Numbered from the stretch's first letter, positions 1 through 12,374 are shown. The stretch: DNA of 64,000 nucleotides from Siphlonurus alternatus (GCA_949825025.1 OX463784.1:3874885-3938884); one strand, 5' to 3'. Numbers and translations are program-made. Notes: generated by a model from the letters alone, not told the origin.

Positions 1-1048
1 AATGAGTATGTCATACTTTTATGACAAACAGAATATATTGTATACAATTATAGACTTATATAACGGTATACATTACAGTATTTACTAATACAATCATGCA
101 TCAGTAAAAAAGTAATTATTTTTGTTTTGTAAATAAGACATCAATATACTAAATAAAAACAGTGCATGTTCATATTTTATGAATCACCATTATCAATCAA
201 TGATACATAATATAGTTAGTCAAACACATCTGTAAATACACAAGCTTATTGTGTAACTTATTAATCTCAATATTATGCTAAATTTGAATGATACGTTTTA
301 TAAGTTCAACATTTTACTGCAATAAATTGGAGGTATACCTTGCATTATAATTTGTAGCTTCACTATAATTCTAGTCATAATAAAAATAATTGTTATAATT
401 TCATATAATTTATTTTCCGTGAAACAAAAAATATAGTTCGATCCACTTTCTATACATGACATGCATACCCAATTAACTTTTATATTAGTTTTATACTCCC
501 GCCCCGTGCAAAACCAACCTGTAAAATACTATGTTAATTTACACGCAATAATCGATTTCTACCGATTTCATTAGAAATATAATTTTAATTTATCTTGCAT
601 GAAAGGTTGAACTGTAATTTACCACGGCTTTCTTAATTTTTATGGATCATTACGTTTTAACTGACGAAGCTTTACCATTTTATAATTAAAATATTCCCTG
701 TGTTTAACTTGAAGGTAGTTATACAGTAGGGAATCTCTCTTCGTGTTGGTGATTTAAGACGTGCTGAAGAGGAAAGGATTATGGAGATACAAATTTGCTG
801 GGTGATATTGAAACAGCAACGTCAACAGTCGCATGCAAAATATTTGACTTGACAGAATATACTTTCGAGAGTAAAATTAAGCAATTATGTAAACACGAAA
901 TTCAGTTAGCTGTTCTGAGATTGCGTGTGATTAATTTCTACATCAACTTTGTATGAATAAGTTTTACTATGTTAATATTGTATATGAGAATGCAGCTTAT
1001 GTATATACAGTATATCTTCGACTTATATAGTAACATTATATTTCACAA

Positions 1049-1080
<32 letters not shown>

Positions 1081-2232
1081 GAATATATAAGATAATATAT
1101 TTATATAGAGATAATTAATAATTATTTTTCAGCATTCTTAAGTAATATAATTATCTTTAACAATAAATGTATACCTTATATTAAAATGATTAAAAACAAA
1201 TTGATAAGTACATGTTACTTTTCTTTATCTTGACAATGACACAGGGAAATAATTAATTAATATCACGAACAAAAAAGAAGAAGAAGATAAGATATTCTTA
1301 TTAAAATTACCATCTCTTTCAAGTGTTAATATAATATATTTTAATTGAAGTCTTATTATTCAATAAAGTGGAACATATAGTATTTTAATCGCTATGATAT
1401 GTTTTCTGTTCTTCGAGATATATTTTTGTATTTACTGACGATGAGATGGCATTCCCCCCCCCCTTCATTCACTCTTTTTAATTCACAGTTATGTATAACA
1501 CTGTGAGTATATTATATTGTAGTTAACTTGTATTGAGAAAGTTAACTTGTGAAGTGTTTTTCCCTGAGACTTGTTACTAACTGAATGACAATGTATACTC
1601 CTCGCCTCTGAAAAGTTCCCTTATGCAGCCTTGTTAATCACCATGCCCCGTAAGAATAACACAGAGCAAGGTGATTAACAAGGCTGCATAAGGGAACTTT
1701 TCAGAGGCGAGGAGTATACATTGTCATTCAGTTAGTAACAAGTCTCAGGGAAAAACACTTCACAAGTTAACTTTCTCAATACAAGTTAACTACAATATAA
1801 TATACTCACAGTGTTATACATAACTGTGAATTAAAAAGAGTGAATGAAGGGGGGGGGGGAATGCCATCTCATCGTCAGTAAATACAAAAATATATCTCGA
1901 AGAACAGAAAACATATCATAGCGATTAAAATACTATATGTTCCACTTTATTGAATAATAAGACTTCAATTAAAATATATTATATTAACACTTGAAAGAGA
2001 TGGTAATTTTAATAAGAATATCTTATCTTCTTCTTCTTTTTTGTTCGTGATATTAATTAATTATTTCCCTGTGTCATTGTCAAGATAAAGAAAAGTAACA
2101 TGTACTTATCAATTTGTTTTTAATCATTTTAATATAAGGTATACATTTATTGTTAAAGATAATTATATTACTTAAGAATGCTGAAAAATAATTATTAATT
2201 ATCTCTATATAAATATATTATCTTATATATTC

Positions 2233-2266
<34 letters not shown>

Positions 2267-3314
2267 TTGTGAAATATAATGTTACTATATAAGTCGAAGA
2301 TATACTGTATATACATAAGCTGCATTCTCATATACAATATTAACATAGTAAAACTTATTCATACAAAGTTGATGTAGAAATTAATCACACGCAATCTCAG
2401 AACAGCTAACTGAATTTCGTGTTTACATAATTGCTTAATTTTACTCTCGAAAGTATATTCTGTCAAGTCAAATATTTTGCATGCGACTGTTGACGTTGCT
2501 GTTTCAATATCACCCAGCAAATTTGTATCTCCATAATCCTTTCCTCTTCAGCACGTCTTAAATCACCAACACGAAGAGAGATTCCCTACTGTATAACTAC
2601 CTTCAAGTTACACACAGGGAATATTTTAATTATAAAATGGTAAAGCTTCGTCAGTTAAAACGTAATGATCCATAAAAATTAAGAAAGCCGTGGTAAATTA
2701 CAGTTCAACCTTTCATGCAAGATAAATTAAAATTATATTTCTAATGAAATCGGTAGAAATCGATTATTGCGTGTAAATTAACATAGTATTTTACAGGTTG
2801 GTTTTGCACGGGGCGGGAGTATAAAACTAATATAAAAGTTAATTGGGTATGCATGTCATGTATAGAAAGTGGATCGAACTATATTTTTTGTTTCACGGAA
2901 AATAAATTATATGAAATTATAACAATTATTTTTATTATGACTAGAATTATAGTGAAGCTACAAATTATAATGCAAGGTATACCTCCAATTTATTGCAGTA
3001 AAATGTTGAACTTATAAAACGTATCATTCAAATTTAGCATAATATTGAGATTAATAAGTTACACAATAAGCTTGTGTATTTACAGATGTGTTTGACTAAC
3101 TATATTATGTATCATTGATTGATAATGGTGATTCATAAAATATGAACATGCACTGTTTTTATTTAGTATATTGATGTCTTATTTACAAAACAAAAATAAT
3201 TACTTTTTTACTGATGCATGATTGTATTAGTAAATACTGTAATGTATACCGTTATATAAGTCTATAATTGTATACAATATATTCTGTTTGTCATAAAAGT
3301 ATGACATACTCATT
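1..3314. repeat. Giant near-perfect palindrome (inverted duplication)
   Basis: The left arm (1-1642) is the reverse complement of the right arm (1670-3314), with a 27-base unpaired spacer. The differences I found are one substitution (704 against 2611), an AT-dinucleotide tract of 30 against 32 bases (near 1060 and 2235) and a C/G homopolymer of 10 against 11 bases (near 1454 and 1849). These account for the 3-base length difference. The left arm begins at the first base of the window, so the palindrome may extend further upstream. The spacer is the loop of a small fold-back MITE. No coding potential is seen in either arm. It could be a true inverted duplication or a sequencing/assembly fold-back. 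Confidence 0.95.
1593..1719. mobile_element. Fold-back MITE at palindrome centre (GTATAC-ended family)
   Basis: A 127-bp hairpin unit starts and ends with GTATAC. It has arms containing CCTCGCCTCTG and GCAGCCTTGTTAATCACC and a loop CCCCGTAAGAATAACACAG. The same unit occurs at 26527-26654 (128 bp, ends GTAC) and in diverged form at 10512-10652. This shows that the centre of the giant palindrome is a dispersed repeat rather than unique sequence. Confidence 0.8.
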
Positions 3315-3899
3315 GAAGAGTTTCAGTCTGGTATTGCTCATAAACAATATTTCAAGAAAATTTGTCAATTTCCTAATTGTTGAATTTTGAGTAATATTAA
3401 AGTTCAATATAAAACTTGATCGCCTTTCTATCCTTTTTTACTTAATTAATATATTTACTGTACTATATAATACATATTATATTATGTGGGATGTTAAAAG
3501 ATGTGAAGCTCTCATTTCGAGCGTTAAACGTTATTTTACTGAACGTAATTTAAAAGGATATTCAGCAGTTATGATCGAGGTATTATAATATTTAAATATA
3601 ACATACATATATTAGGCTGGAGATGGAATATGAAGTATTTTTTTTGTACAGTGTACATTATTTACTGTATATTATACCAAATGGAAATTTTTTAAGTATG
3701 CTCATATAATACGGTCTTAATACTTTAATGGCTTCTTTAATAATTACTTTAAGTACCTATTATAATTAAAAGTATGAAAGAAAGGAAGACAAAGGGAGAA
3801 AAAAAATATTTTTAATATATTGAAGGGAAGAGAGTGCGAAGAATAGAAATATAAAGATGATGAAAAGATAATGAAAAAGATACAGAGATGTGAAAGAGA
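3315..3899. other. AT-rich non-coding stretch
   Basis: Very AT-rich sequence, ending in a purine-rich strand (GAAAGAGAGAGA-like). Open frames here are short and low in complexity (Phe/Ser/Leu runs on the minus strand). No exon or repeat family is recognised. Confidence 0.6.
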
Positions 3900-4163
3900 G
3901 AGAGACGTGACGACGTACCGAAGCAAATGATCGAGCGGTACGAGGCGAGAGATCAGCTGTACACACCAAACGAAGTGCGGGGGCGTTGCTTCTGGCTACT
4001 CTTCTCCCCGGGGACTGATTGTTTGGCGGAAGTCCAGCTACAAACAAGGGAAAAAAAATCCACCGTTGGCACCAAATAAAAGATTTAAACAGTGACACTT
4101 TATAAGGACGTACGATTCGGAAGTGGCTATTTTTCATAGTTAGTATGGGGTTATGCAGTAAGT
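3900..4163 (+). promoter_or_regulatory. GC-enriched possible promoter and first exon
   Basis: A GC-rich island with several CpGs (about 3905-4060) stands out from AT-rich flanks. It is followed by TATAAG at 4101, an initiator-like TCATAGT at 4134, an ATG at 4145 and a consensus 5' splice site GTAAGT at 4158. Spacing fits a TATA promoter with a very short first coding exon, as is common in arthropod cuticle genes. The resulting phase (1) does not match the phase-0 exon at 9978, so another exon would be needed to join them. This is inference only. Confidence 0.25.
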
Positions 4164-7100
4164 CGTGCGTGACACGGTGATTTAGAACCTCTGTTTTACA
4201 CTGTTATCACACTGTATTCAGGAAGTTGTCAAATAGTTATGGGAAACTATAAGTAATAATTTAATTAAGATTTTTTTATACTTTTAGAATAACGATTAAC
4301 AATTATTGTGGTTGAATTTTACAATGTATAACGCATATAAGGCTGGGAAATTGGCATAATTCCATATGCAATTAAACCTTATGTTTCCTTTGAATAGTTC
4401 TGTTTACCAAAGATCTTTGCCCTTTAACATGACTATATGTATATTATTTATCAGATGTAGAGGTTGTAACACTGTATTCAACATGATCTTTATCAATGAT
4501 TCAATGTTATCGAATCTCAACGATTGTACTGTAGACTTTATTGCAAGATAGAACCCCTGAGAGATAGAAACTATTCTGGTAGAAACCATTTCTTACTAAT
4601 GCTACAAATTTGCTCTTTATATATACTGTATAAGGCTGTATATGCTAAGGAAATTTACATCCCTCCCATTGGAATTGTAAGTTTTTGTTTCCAAGCTTCT
4701 GGAAAGCTGTTTTTAAGATTTCCAATATCGAAGCAGAAAAATATATATTAGAAATATCGAGAAAAAAGAAAATGAAGAAAGAATGTGAAGTGATGAAAAA
4801 TTTAAAGAGAATGTAGACATTTATAGGAGCATGGAGGAATACCTTAGAGAACAATGGACTTAAAACAAAAGTTCTCACTTCTTACGGAAAAGCTCGAGAG
4901 ATTTAGCTGAACCAGTTCTAACTTTCGAGGCTCACGTTACTCATGTTAAAAAGCCTTATATATGTAACTCATACAGATCAGTTATAAAGGTTATAACTCA
5001 ATCATAAAGTTGCAACTGATCTGTATGATTTTTCAAGTAATTTCCAATGCAATCTTTATTACAATTATATCAGATAAAAATGTTTGTATTTCTGAAAATT
5101 ATTTTACTGTTTCGTTTATTTTTTTAAATTTTTTTTTTTTTAACCTAAAACTTTATATGCAAAAGTCCACATAATAAATATTTACCAACAATGTGCTTAC
5201 TTCAAATACGAGTTTCAATAAAATTTATAAGCAAATTAATTTACTATTTTTAATCCCAACATAATAGATTAAATGTTATTATACACTATATAGACTGATA
5301 AAATTAAATCTTACTATAATAATTATATAGATAATTTAATTAAACAAGAAACAGGTATTTTATTATGGACCTCTGTATACGTAGTAAAAAAGGGAAATGA
5401 TAAAATCTGGTATGAAAGACATAAAAAGTAACATCAAGGCTGCAATATAAAAACCGTTGCAATATTGACTGCAGTAAAGAATACGTATCACACACAGGTA
5501 AAATTTAAGCTCAAGAACTGAGTAGTTATTTTGAATAAATATTGTTCTAAAAATGTTATATTTATTATTATATTCTGCTATATAATGGTTCTCATTTGCA
5601 AGATCAACAGAGACAATTTAAAAGATGGCATGTAAAAAGATCAGCATAGCTATTTTGAAAAGAACTTCTTAATAATAAGTGAAGAAACGCCTTCAAGATA
5701 AAATTTAAGTGAGACAGGATGACTAAGGGTGTGACACATTTATTCGTGTACAAAACGAAATCAACTGATACACCCCCTGGTTTAATTACTAAAATGTCCT
5801 TTAATTACAAACGGTACAAGCCTAAAATTAAATTTAGATTTACGTGAGTTTGCTTCTCTTTGTTTTTCAACAAGTTGAACGCAGTTACGCAAGAAAACAA
5901 CAAGTTAACAATACAATAATTTAATATAAAATAGATATGGAAATTCAACTCAAGAACTATTTACTGGATAAAGTTCTTGATATATAATCTTAATAATTCG
6001 CTATAAGATTTTGTATAAACTTGAAGATCATCGAGATGATGATTAATTAAATACTGATCCTGATAAATCGTTGTTGAGTTAAATACAATCTATTAATACT
6101 TTGAGTCACAACATTCAAAATGGTTACGTGATTGAATTGCTAAGATGTTGGAATGAGCTTCATTACAAGCAAATATAATTAAAATAAAATGATTAAATCT
6201 CGAAATAAATTCCAATTTTCACTCTGTTTTCCGATAGAGTATTTGAGGGGGTAAATCATATTATATCAACAACTGCATGTTTAATTTAGAATATTTTCAT
6301 CCCTCTATATATAGTGAGTATAATGAATATAGAAATAATTTGAAATAAATATAAGTAAGAAATTTTGTTACTACAGTTTAAAGTTACGACTGGAGCAAGG
6401 AAGATCTCTGTGGACAGTCGATGCACAAATTTCCAATTATGTGTTGCTTTATCTGCTTAATTATACATAAAAAGTAAATTCACATTACCAGATAACTTCA
6501 GTAAACGGTATAGATATTACATTATACTTTTTATGAAAATAAAATGCTAGGTATAAATATTATATTATGAATTTTTATTTGCTTATTAATATTAGAAATT
6601 GAAAACTTAAACTAATTTTAAAACAATATGCCATGATTTTGTTCTTGTAAACAAAATAAATAAGCAATTTATAACATATAAACAGTAATTTAAAACAAAT
6701 ATATATTTATAAATAAGAAATTTGCTAGCGGGTATTGAGATTCTTTTGTCTTTTCATTAATTTTTAAATTTGAAAATTTTAGGCAGGTAAATATAATCAA
6801 ATATTTATTGTTCTATTGTAATAAATATTACAATATTATTGTTTTAAATATTGTAATATTTAAAACAAATATTGTAGAATTAGTTATATAAATAATTTTT
6901 GTACGTGTGTTTGTGTATTTTAAATGAGAATTTATTTGTATGAACTATTGTATTCTTTATAATCGTATTATCTAACCTGTAGTCTGTTTTTTTAATAAAT
7001 ATAATAAATAAAGAACGCGTTACTTTAAATTAGTTTAATCCAATCTAGAAATTTTTATTTGTGGGATGCAACAAAATCATTTCACACTGCAATATTTCAG

Positions 7101-7516
7101 TTTAAATTGCGAAGAATAAACTGACTATAAGTTTTTATGGAAGCACTGAGGTAGAAAATAAAATATTGGTTCGAACCCTTTGACTTAAAATTCAATGCAC
7201 AGATGAAAAAATTTGTTTTCTTTCATAACAGCAATAACAGTAAAGCATTTTTTTTATCTTCACCAATACACAACTCATTTTGACTCAAAAGAACATATTA
7301 AATTATTGGAGGAAAAAATTCAGATCCCTACCTACACTGCATTCACGTGGAATCTTTATAAGGCTTTTTATAGTTTTTTTTTTTTAAAGTATAAAACATG
7401 ATAAAAAAAGTTTTACAGTATACAAACACATTATAGTCCTAAAATACATGTTAAATGGTGGTGCTACAAAAAACATAAATATTTAGTTCAAACTCTTCAA
7501 ATATTTTGCATTTACT
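4164..7516. other. AT-rich intergenic region with a small hairpin
   Basis: More than 3 kb with no supported gene. A short hairpin lies at 4970-5027 (14-base arms CATACAGATCAGTT and AACTGATCTGTATG), probably a MITE remnant. The rest is AT-rich sequence with poly-T and poly-A runs. Open frames at 4366-4878 and 7213-7401 lack recognisable domains and are not called. Confidence 0.6.
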
Positions 7517-8092
7517 TTGAGCTTCATTCCCTCAGGAGTCGGAAAAAGCAACCTTATGTTGAACTTAATAACTCAACCTAACGGCCTTAAATTTGAAAAT
7601 TTATACGTTTATTCCAAAACTTTATACCAACCTTTATACTGTATGCTTGAAAAAATAATGAAAACTATAAAAGAAGTGAATTATTACACTTTTTCTTCAT
7701 CAGAAAATGTAATATGCCCGCAAGATATATTACCAAACTCATGTTTCGTGTTTGATGATGTAATTTGTGAGCCACAGAGTCAAATGAGATCATATTTCTG
7801 CTTAGGAAGACATAAAAGTACAGACTGTTTTTATTTATCTCAAAGCTACACCAAAGTACCAAAGCACTTGCTAAGAGAAAACGCAAATTTTGTTATACTT
7901 TTTAAGCAGGATGATCTAAACTTACGTCACGTGTATGACGATAAGGTTAACACTGACATGAAGTTCGACGAATTTAAGTCCTTATGTCAACACTGCTGGA
8001 AAGATAAACACGGTTACATCGTGATTGATACGGAAGCTGACATTTGTAACGGTAGATATAGAGAAGGACTTGATACTTTCATTACTTTGTAA
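7517..8092 (+). pseudogene. Polinton/Maverick-like packaging ATPase (FtsK/HerA, A32-like) fragment
   Basis: A 191-codon open frame resembles the DNA-packaging ATPase of Polinton/Maverick elements and related adintovirus-like elements. A Walker A loop with SGVGKS sits at about residues 6-11. A Walker B segment CFVFDD sits at about residues 75-81. A later YLSQSYTKVPKHLLREN block corresponds to the conserved sensor region of this family, and the frame ends in a natural TAA. No ATG precedes the P-loop, and an in-frame TAG lies at 7484, so the 5' end is missing. A pyrimidine-rich CCCTCAG just before the loop could be a splice acceptor, but Polinton ATPases are normally intronless. No polymerase B, integrase, protease or capsid gene is seen nearby, so this looks like an isolated relic. 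The frame carries no internal stop, so decay is recent or the sequence is constrained. Confidence 0.7.
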
Positions 8093-8622
8093 AAAAAAAA
8101 CAAAATAAAATGTACCTTTCTAAGAATATTAATAAAAAAAATAATATCCCCTGAGTTACCTCTTTCATTCAATTAAACTAATACATACAAGGAAGTACGT
8201 TGTTATTAAAACCAAGTAAAAAATAACAGCTACTGCAGAACTAACCTTAGAAAACAAAATATACAATGGATCATTGTATAACACAAGGATTAGTGAGGTA
8301 GGTTAAATTAACCTTGAAGTATAAATAATGACAGATACTTCATAGAAGGTAATTGTGTAAGGTCAGTTGATCCTGCAGGCAGCGGCAGCAGCTAGCATGT
8401 AACCTTGGACACACTCCAGTGAACGCGCTGTGTAAATATTGACAGTGCAAAGTACAGCATGCCGAGCGCTACGTACACATCACTGTACAGAGATCACTGT
8501 GAACACATTCACAGCTAACTTGCTGAATCCTCAAATCCCCTCTACTGTTCGTGCAATGAAAGAAAGCATACATCATTTGCAGCTCTCCCATGTATTAGCT
8601 TATTGTGATTAGGAGTCAGTGT
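8093..8622. other. Intergenic, no gene recognised
   Basis: After the ATPase stop the sequence is AT-rich, then more mixed from about 8360 to 8600. I find no convincing exon or repeat family in it. Confidence 0.5.
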
Positions 8623-8790
8623 GGGTGCGATTCATGAAGCAGTTAGCCAGGCTTCTAACCACGTTTATAGCTTAACCACGTTTAATTATACCTGTTTTAC
8701 GTGTTAAACCATTGCACTTACAGCTAGTTAAACGTGGTTAAGCTACACGTGTGGTTAGAAACCTGGCTAACTGCTTCATAAATCGCGCCC
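8623..8790. mobile_element. Palindromic MITE (GGGYGCGATT ends)
   Basis: A 168-bp fold-back unit. The left end GGGTGCGATTCATGAAGCAG pairs with the right end CTGCTTCATAAATCGCGCCC. The inner arms, GTTAGCCAGG and CCTGGCTAAC and then TTAACCACGT and its complement, also pair. It has no coding capacity. Confidence 0.8.
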
Positions 8791-8929
8791 AATATCCGTG
8801 AAATGTCTGCTCTATTACTCTCATATTGTTCCAGCAGTGCAAGAATTGTCATCATCATCACCACCAGAGTGGCTACTCGCCAGCAAAGGTACCAAAAGTT
8901 ACTTTTATTTTTCTCTAGTTTAAAATTAC

Positions 8930-9190
8930 GTAACTACGTTTCCCACCCAGGAGTAAATCGTTGCGCTTTTCCCCTATGTAGTTCCCTTGGCTTTGAACCA
9001 TATTGCACTACCGGTTTATTGACAAAAGCTGTATAACGTCCATCCTGGCTGAAGTTTCCACGTTTCCTTCAGTCGGAGGTAAATGCCGGGATGGATTGCA
9101 AGGCCGTGACCGCCCCTGTTCCGAAAGAGCCCACGAAATGCTCAAGTTAGGGTTTCGGAAGTTTCGGGGTTTCAAAATAGTATGTAATTA
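8930..9190 (+). mobile_element. SINE copy, 5'-truncated (5S-headed family)
   Basis: From ACGTTTCCCACCCAGG to CAAAATAGTATGTAATTA this matches, in opposite orientation, the body of the SINE at 26037-26375. Shared blocks include ATCCTGGCTGA, TTTCCACGTTTCC and GGATGGATTGCAAGGCCGTG. The 5S rRNA-derived head of the other copy is absent here, so the copy is 5'-truncated. The open frames across it (8803-9191) are fortuitous. Confidence 0.75.
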
Positions 9191-9977
9191 GTCAGTATAG
9201 AAGGACCCAATAAGGTTTGGTTAAAAAAAATATTTTTAACTTTACTCATTCAACACGTCTTATAAACCTAATCTTATTACCTCAAAAACACATATTATTT
9301 CTTACTCGCTCAAAGTGAGGACAAAATTGAGACAATATTTTTAACAATTGCACGCTCAATAAGAGGAAAGAAGACGTTTTTATACCTTTTTTTCCATCAG
9401 AAATTATGCAAAATAGGAGGTAATAAGACGTTAAAAATGATTAAAAGACGAAAATTGTTTCAACTCTAAGGAGAAGCTGTATTTACGCATTTTATAATAA
9501 TTATACAATAAATTATTATTGCTATATATATATTATTGTCAACTGTTTCAAACCATTTCGCCCTAGAGTTAGGCAACTTGTTTTGCACCAAATTAATGGC
9601 ACTTTGATATTGTCTTTTGTTTTAACCTTTAAATGCAGCAAAAATTACATAATTTCAAGTTATAATCTAATTAATAAAACTTGAAATACATTAGGGGCAT
9701 GAATGCTTCTCTTTACCCCTCTTTGTTCTGAGTTCGTTGAGTCCCATTGAGTTTCGTTCTATGGCGTTTTACTGCTTAAATTTTCAGCTGGGGGTTGGTT
9801 GTTGAAATACTGCCAATTAACAATTTGCGTAGTGTGTTATGCAAGAGCGCAAGTTTTAATCATAAAAAATACATGATACTTTCATACGTAACTTTACGGA
9901 CCTACCCCCCCCCCCCTCGGATGAATAAATTAAAAAAAAAAGGATTTTACGTATTTTATATTTTATATTTGTTACAG
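9191..9977. other. Intergenic or intron sequence upstream of the PKY gene
   Basis: AT-rich sequence with no recognised domain. A C-rich tract lies near 9906. The end of the stretch (TTTTATATTTGTTACAG) is a good splice acceptor, so at least its 3' part is probably intron of the gene that follows. Confidence 0.5.
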
Positions 9978-11793
9978 CATTCATATAAGAAGCCCACAAA
10001 GTCTTATGGGGCACCGAAGCATCAAGTCCCAAAGTATCAAGTCCCGAAGTATCATGCTCCAAAATATCAAGCCCTGAAATATCAGGTTCCAAAATATGTG
10101 GCCCAAAAATATCATGCCCCTGTATACCACGCTCCGAAGTACACTGTGGTCAAGTACCATGTCCCGAAGTACCATGCTCCGAAGTACCACGTGCCGAAGT
10201 ACGCTGCATCTTCATCAATCACTCCTTTCTATTTGCCTCACAAGGTTTGTAATTTTAAATAATTCTTTTAATAAAATATTGTAAAAGTTTAGTGGAGAGA
10301 TGCTTTTCGGTGTTTTTAATCATGATTGTCCCCTTTTTTTCTTTCTTTCTGATTTAACCAGTTCAATGAAACCAGATCGTCGTCACTTGTCAACTAAAAT
10401 GGCTACACTGTATTTTCTAGAAGTTACACAGGACCTTCACGCTAGCGGCTGGACTTAATTCCCTTCCCTTATGCTTATTTCCACACAAGTCCCATTAATT
10501 TAATATTCAATGTACAGTCGTCGCTTCAGAAAATTTCCCTTTACAAACTTGTTAATTACCATATTCTCTGTAAGAATAATAAAATAAAGTATGGTGATTT
10601 GTGATTAGCAAGGCTGCAAGTGGGAAAAATTACAAGTCAACGATTGTATCTAAAATTAAAAATGTCTTCCCTGTTCGTGTTTCAAGTTTGGTATTTTGAA
10701 GCAAGGTTCATAATATATATTTATTTAATAAGTTTTTAATAAATGGTTTGCAAAATTTCAAATCTCAATGTCAGATATTATCAGAAAGACCAGAAACCCC
10801 TCTTTGTTCTATGTTACTTTATATAATATCGACTCGCATTACTCATTAGCTAACGAACTCCATGTTGTTTCTGCAGCACCACGGTGGACACCAAGATGGC
10901 CACCACGCGCACCACAAGGTGAACTACATGGGTACATATGACTTCTAATTGTTCAAACATGCTAAAATATAAAATAGCTTAATGACAACTTACATGCATT
11001 TTTTATTGCATATTTTTGTACCTGCAATTAAGTTATGTAAATTGTATATTTTTTTTTTACATTTTTTGGAACACTAGCTCCATCCACTTTAATAACGAAG
11101 ACAAAGATGCTGTGACGCCAAAAATTGAATTTCCCTTCCTCGAATACAACATATTTGCATGACTATGACGTCACAGCGTTTTGCAGCAATGTTTAAAGAT
11201 GTTACAGGGTTAAAAAAATATGGAAAAAGTAAAAAATTATAAATTGTGTAGAGGTCCTGTAAATCTAACAATCTAAATAAAAATAGAAGAAGACATGGGA
11301 GTTGCGTCCAATATAAGTTATTTTCACAATCTGCCCATTACAGACTGTGATAATATAATTCAGCTCCTCACAGTGTCTTGTATTAATGTCTTAATTTTTG
11401 TTGCAGTACATTACGGGCACAAATAACGACGGGGTCGCTCACGGTTCAACCCTCGTGAGGGTCCCCCCTCCCCTCTCTCTTGCCGGGCGGCTGGTCCTAG
11501 TTCGATCACCGTTTTACTCTCTCCCGACATCCCCCGAACCTCCTACTACCACCGAAAACCCCGAAAATATGACCACTACCGAGGCACCTACCACTACACT
11601 TCCTCCCAGCACATCAATCAGACCCACAGTAACCAATTTGGGTCTCAATTCCACGGTGAGTTCCGTGACTGTCAACTTTTCCAAGAACGTAACGTTCCTA
11701 GTGAAAGTTCCTTCACGCGTTCTGAGACCTCCCAGCCCTCTAGCGGTCAGTGTGTTTAACGAAGGGCAAGCTTCCGTGTTGAAGAATTTGTAG
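9978..11793 (+). CDS. Lys/Tyr-Pro pentapeptide, His-rich and Thr/Pro-rich structural protein (3 exons, 5' incomplete)
   Basis: Three exons join in phase 0: 9978-10244 (89 codons), 10877-10918 (14 codons) and 11407-11793 (128 codons plus TAG). Each is bounded by AG and GT (acceptors TTGTTACAG, TTTCTGCAG, TTGTTGCAG; donors AAG/GTTTGT and AAG/GTGAAC). Exon A encodes about 14 tandem pentads of the type HAPKY or QVPKY. Exon B encodes a 14-residue His/Gly block (six or more His). Exon C begins YITGTNND and is rich in Pro and Thr (PPTTTE, TTTEAPTTT), followed by a Val/Ser/Asn tail. An ATTAAA signal lies at about 11891. The start codon and signal peptide must lie in an upstream exon that I could not place. 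Composition suggests a secreted cuticle, silk or adhesive-type matrix protein in which Tyr and Lys could be cross-linked. That is inference, as no named family domain is visible. The neighbouring gene at 15-19 kb is also low-complexity and secreted-type. Confidence 0.6.
10512..10652. mobile_element. Diverged copy of the GTATAC-ended fold-back MITE
   Basis: It lies in the intron between exons A and B of the PKY gene. It keeps AAATTTCCCTTT, CTTGTTAATTACC, TGTAAGAATAA and AGCAAGGCTGCAAGTGGGAA in the same order as the copy at 26527-26654, with decayed ends. Confidence 0.65.
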
Positions 11794-12090
11794 CTTTTAT
11801 TCGTGTTTGGTCGAAATTTAAGACATTTTAGGCTTCTTTGTAAGTCTGTAGATTTTAGAAATATTAAGTCCTCATTGTATTCTGTAATCAATTAAAGATA
11901 TGATCTGGCTTAAAATGTTAGTAATTTTTTAAATATATAGTTTAATGTATAATTGTTCCATTTTAGAACATATATCGACGTTGTAACGGATAAATATCCT
12001 TACTCACTTGCATGGTAAGTGAAAATGGAGTTAGGATTATATAGTGATGGGATTTTATAATAATATCCTCATATCCTTAATTATATCTTA
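11794..12090. other. 3' untranslated region and downstream sequence
   Basis: AT-rich sequence after the PKY gene, with a probable ATTAAA polyadenylation signal near 11891. No other feature is seen. Confidence 0.4.
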
Positions 12091-12374
12091 AGGGTTAGAT
12101 GACACGAAACATCGATTGTTGTAGTCCCATTTGATCAATATGTAAACCTTAGCAACCTCATAATAATTCATACTTTTTTTTTTTAGAGACATGCAGTTCT
12201 AGCACCAAAAATATGTAGAAAAAATTTCAAAACAATCGCTCGATTCAATTTTTTTAAATTAATTTTTTAAATTTCCAGTATAGGGCTTTCCCATGGAGAC
12301 CTAAGCTAATAAATTAATTTAAAAAAAAAATTTGGATCGAGCGATTGTTTTGAAATTTGTTCTACATTTTTAGA
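12091..12374. mobile_element. TTAA-type palindromic MITE, interrupted at its 3' side
   Basis: It begins TTAAGGGTTAGATGACACG and contains CATCGATTGTTGTAGTCCCA, CCTTAGCAACCTCATAATAA and AAAACAATCGCTCGAT, with the complementary ATCGAGCGATTGTTTTGAAA. The complete relative is at 27125-27521. The expected right terminal repeat is missing. The sequence instead passes into the palindrome at 12375-12676. Confidence 0.7.

Noticed and set aside
3766..4137. 123-residue minus-strand frame over the GC-rich patch
   Set aside because: Half of it is Phe/Ser/Leu low complexity from a purine tract. The GC-rich part is better read as a possible promoter on the plus strand.
11514..11891. Antisense frame over the third exon of the PKY gene
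   Set aside because: Its Val-rich product mirrors the Thr/Pro-rich sense exon, which has good splice sites.
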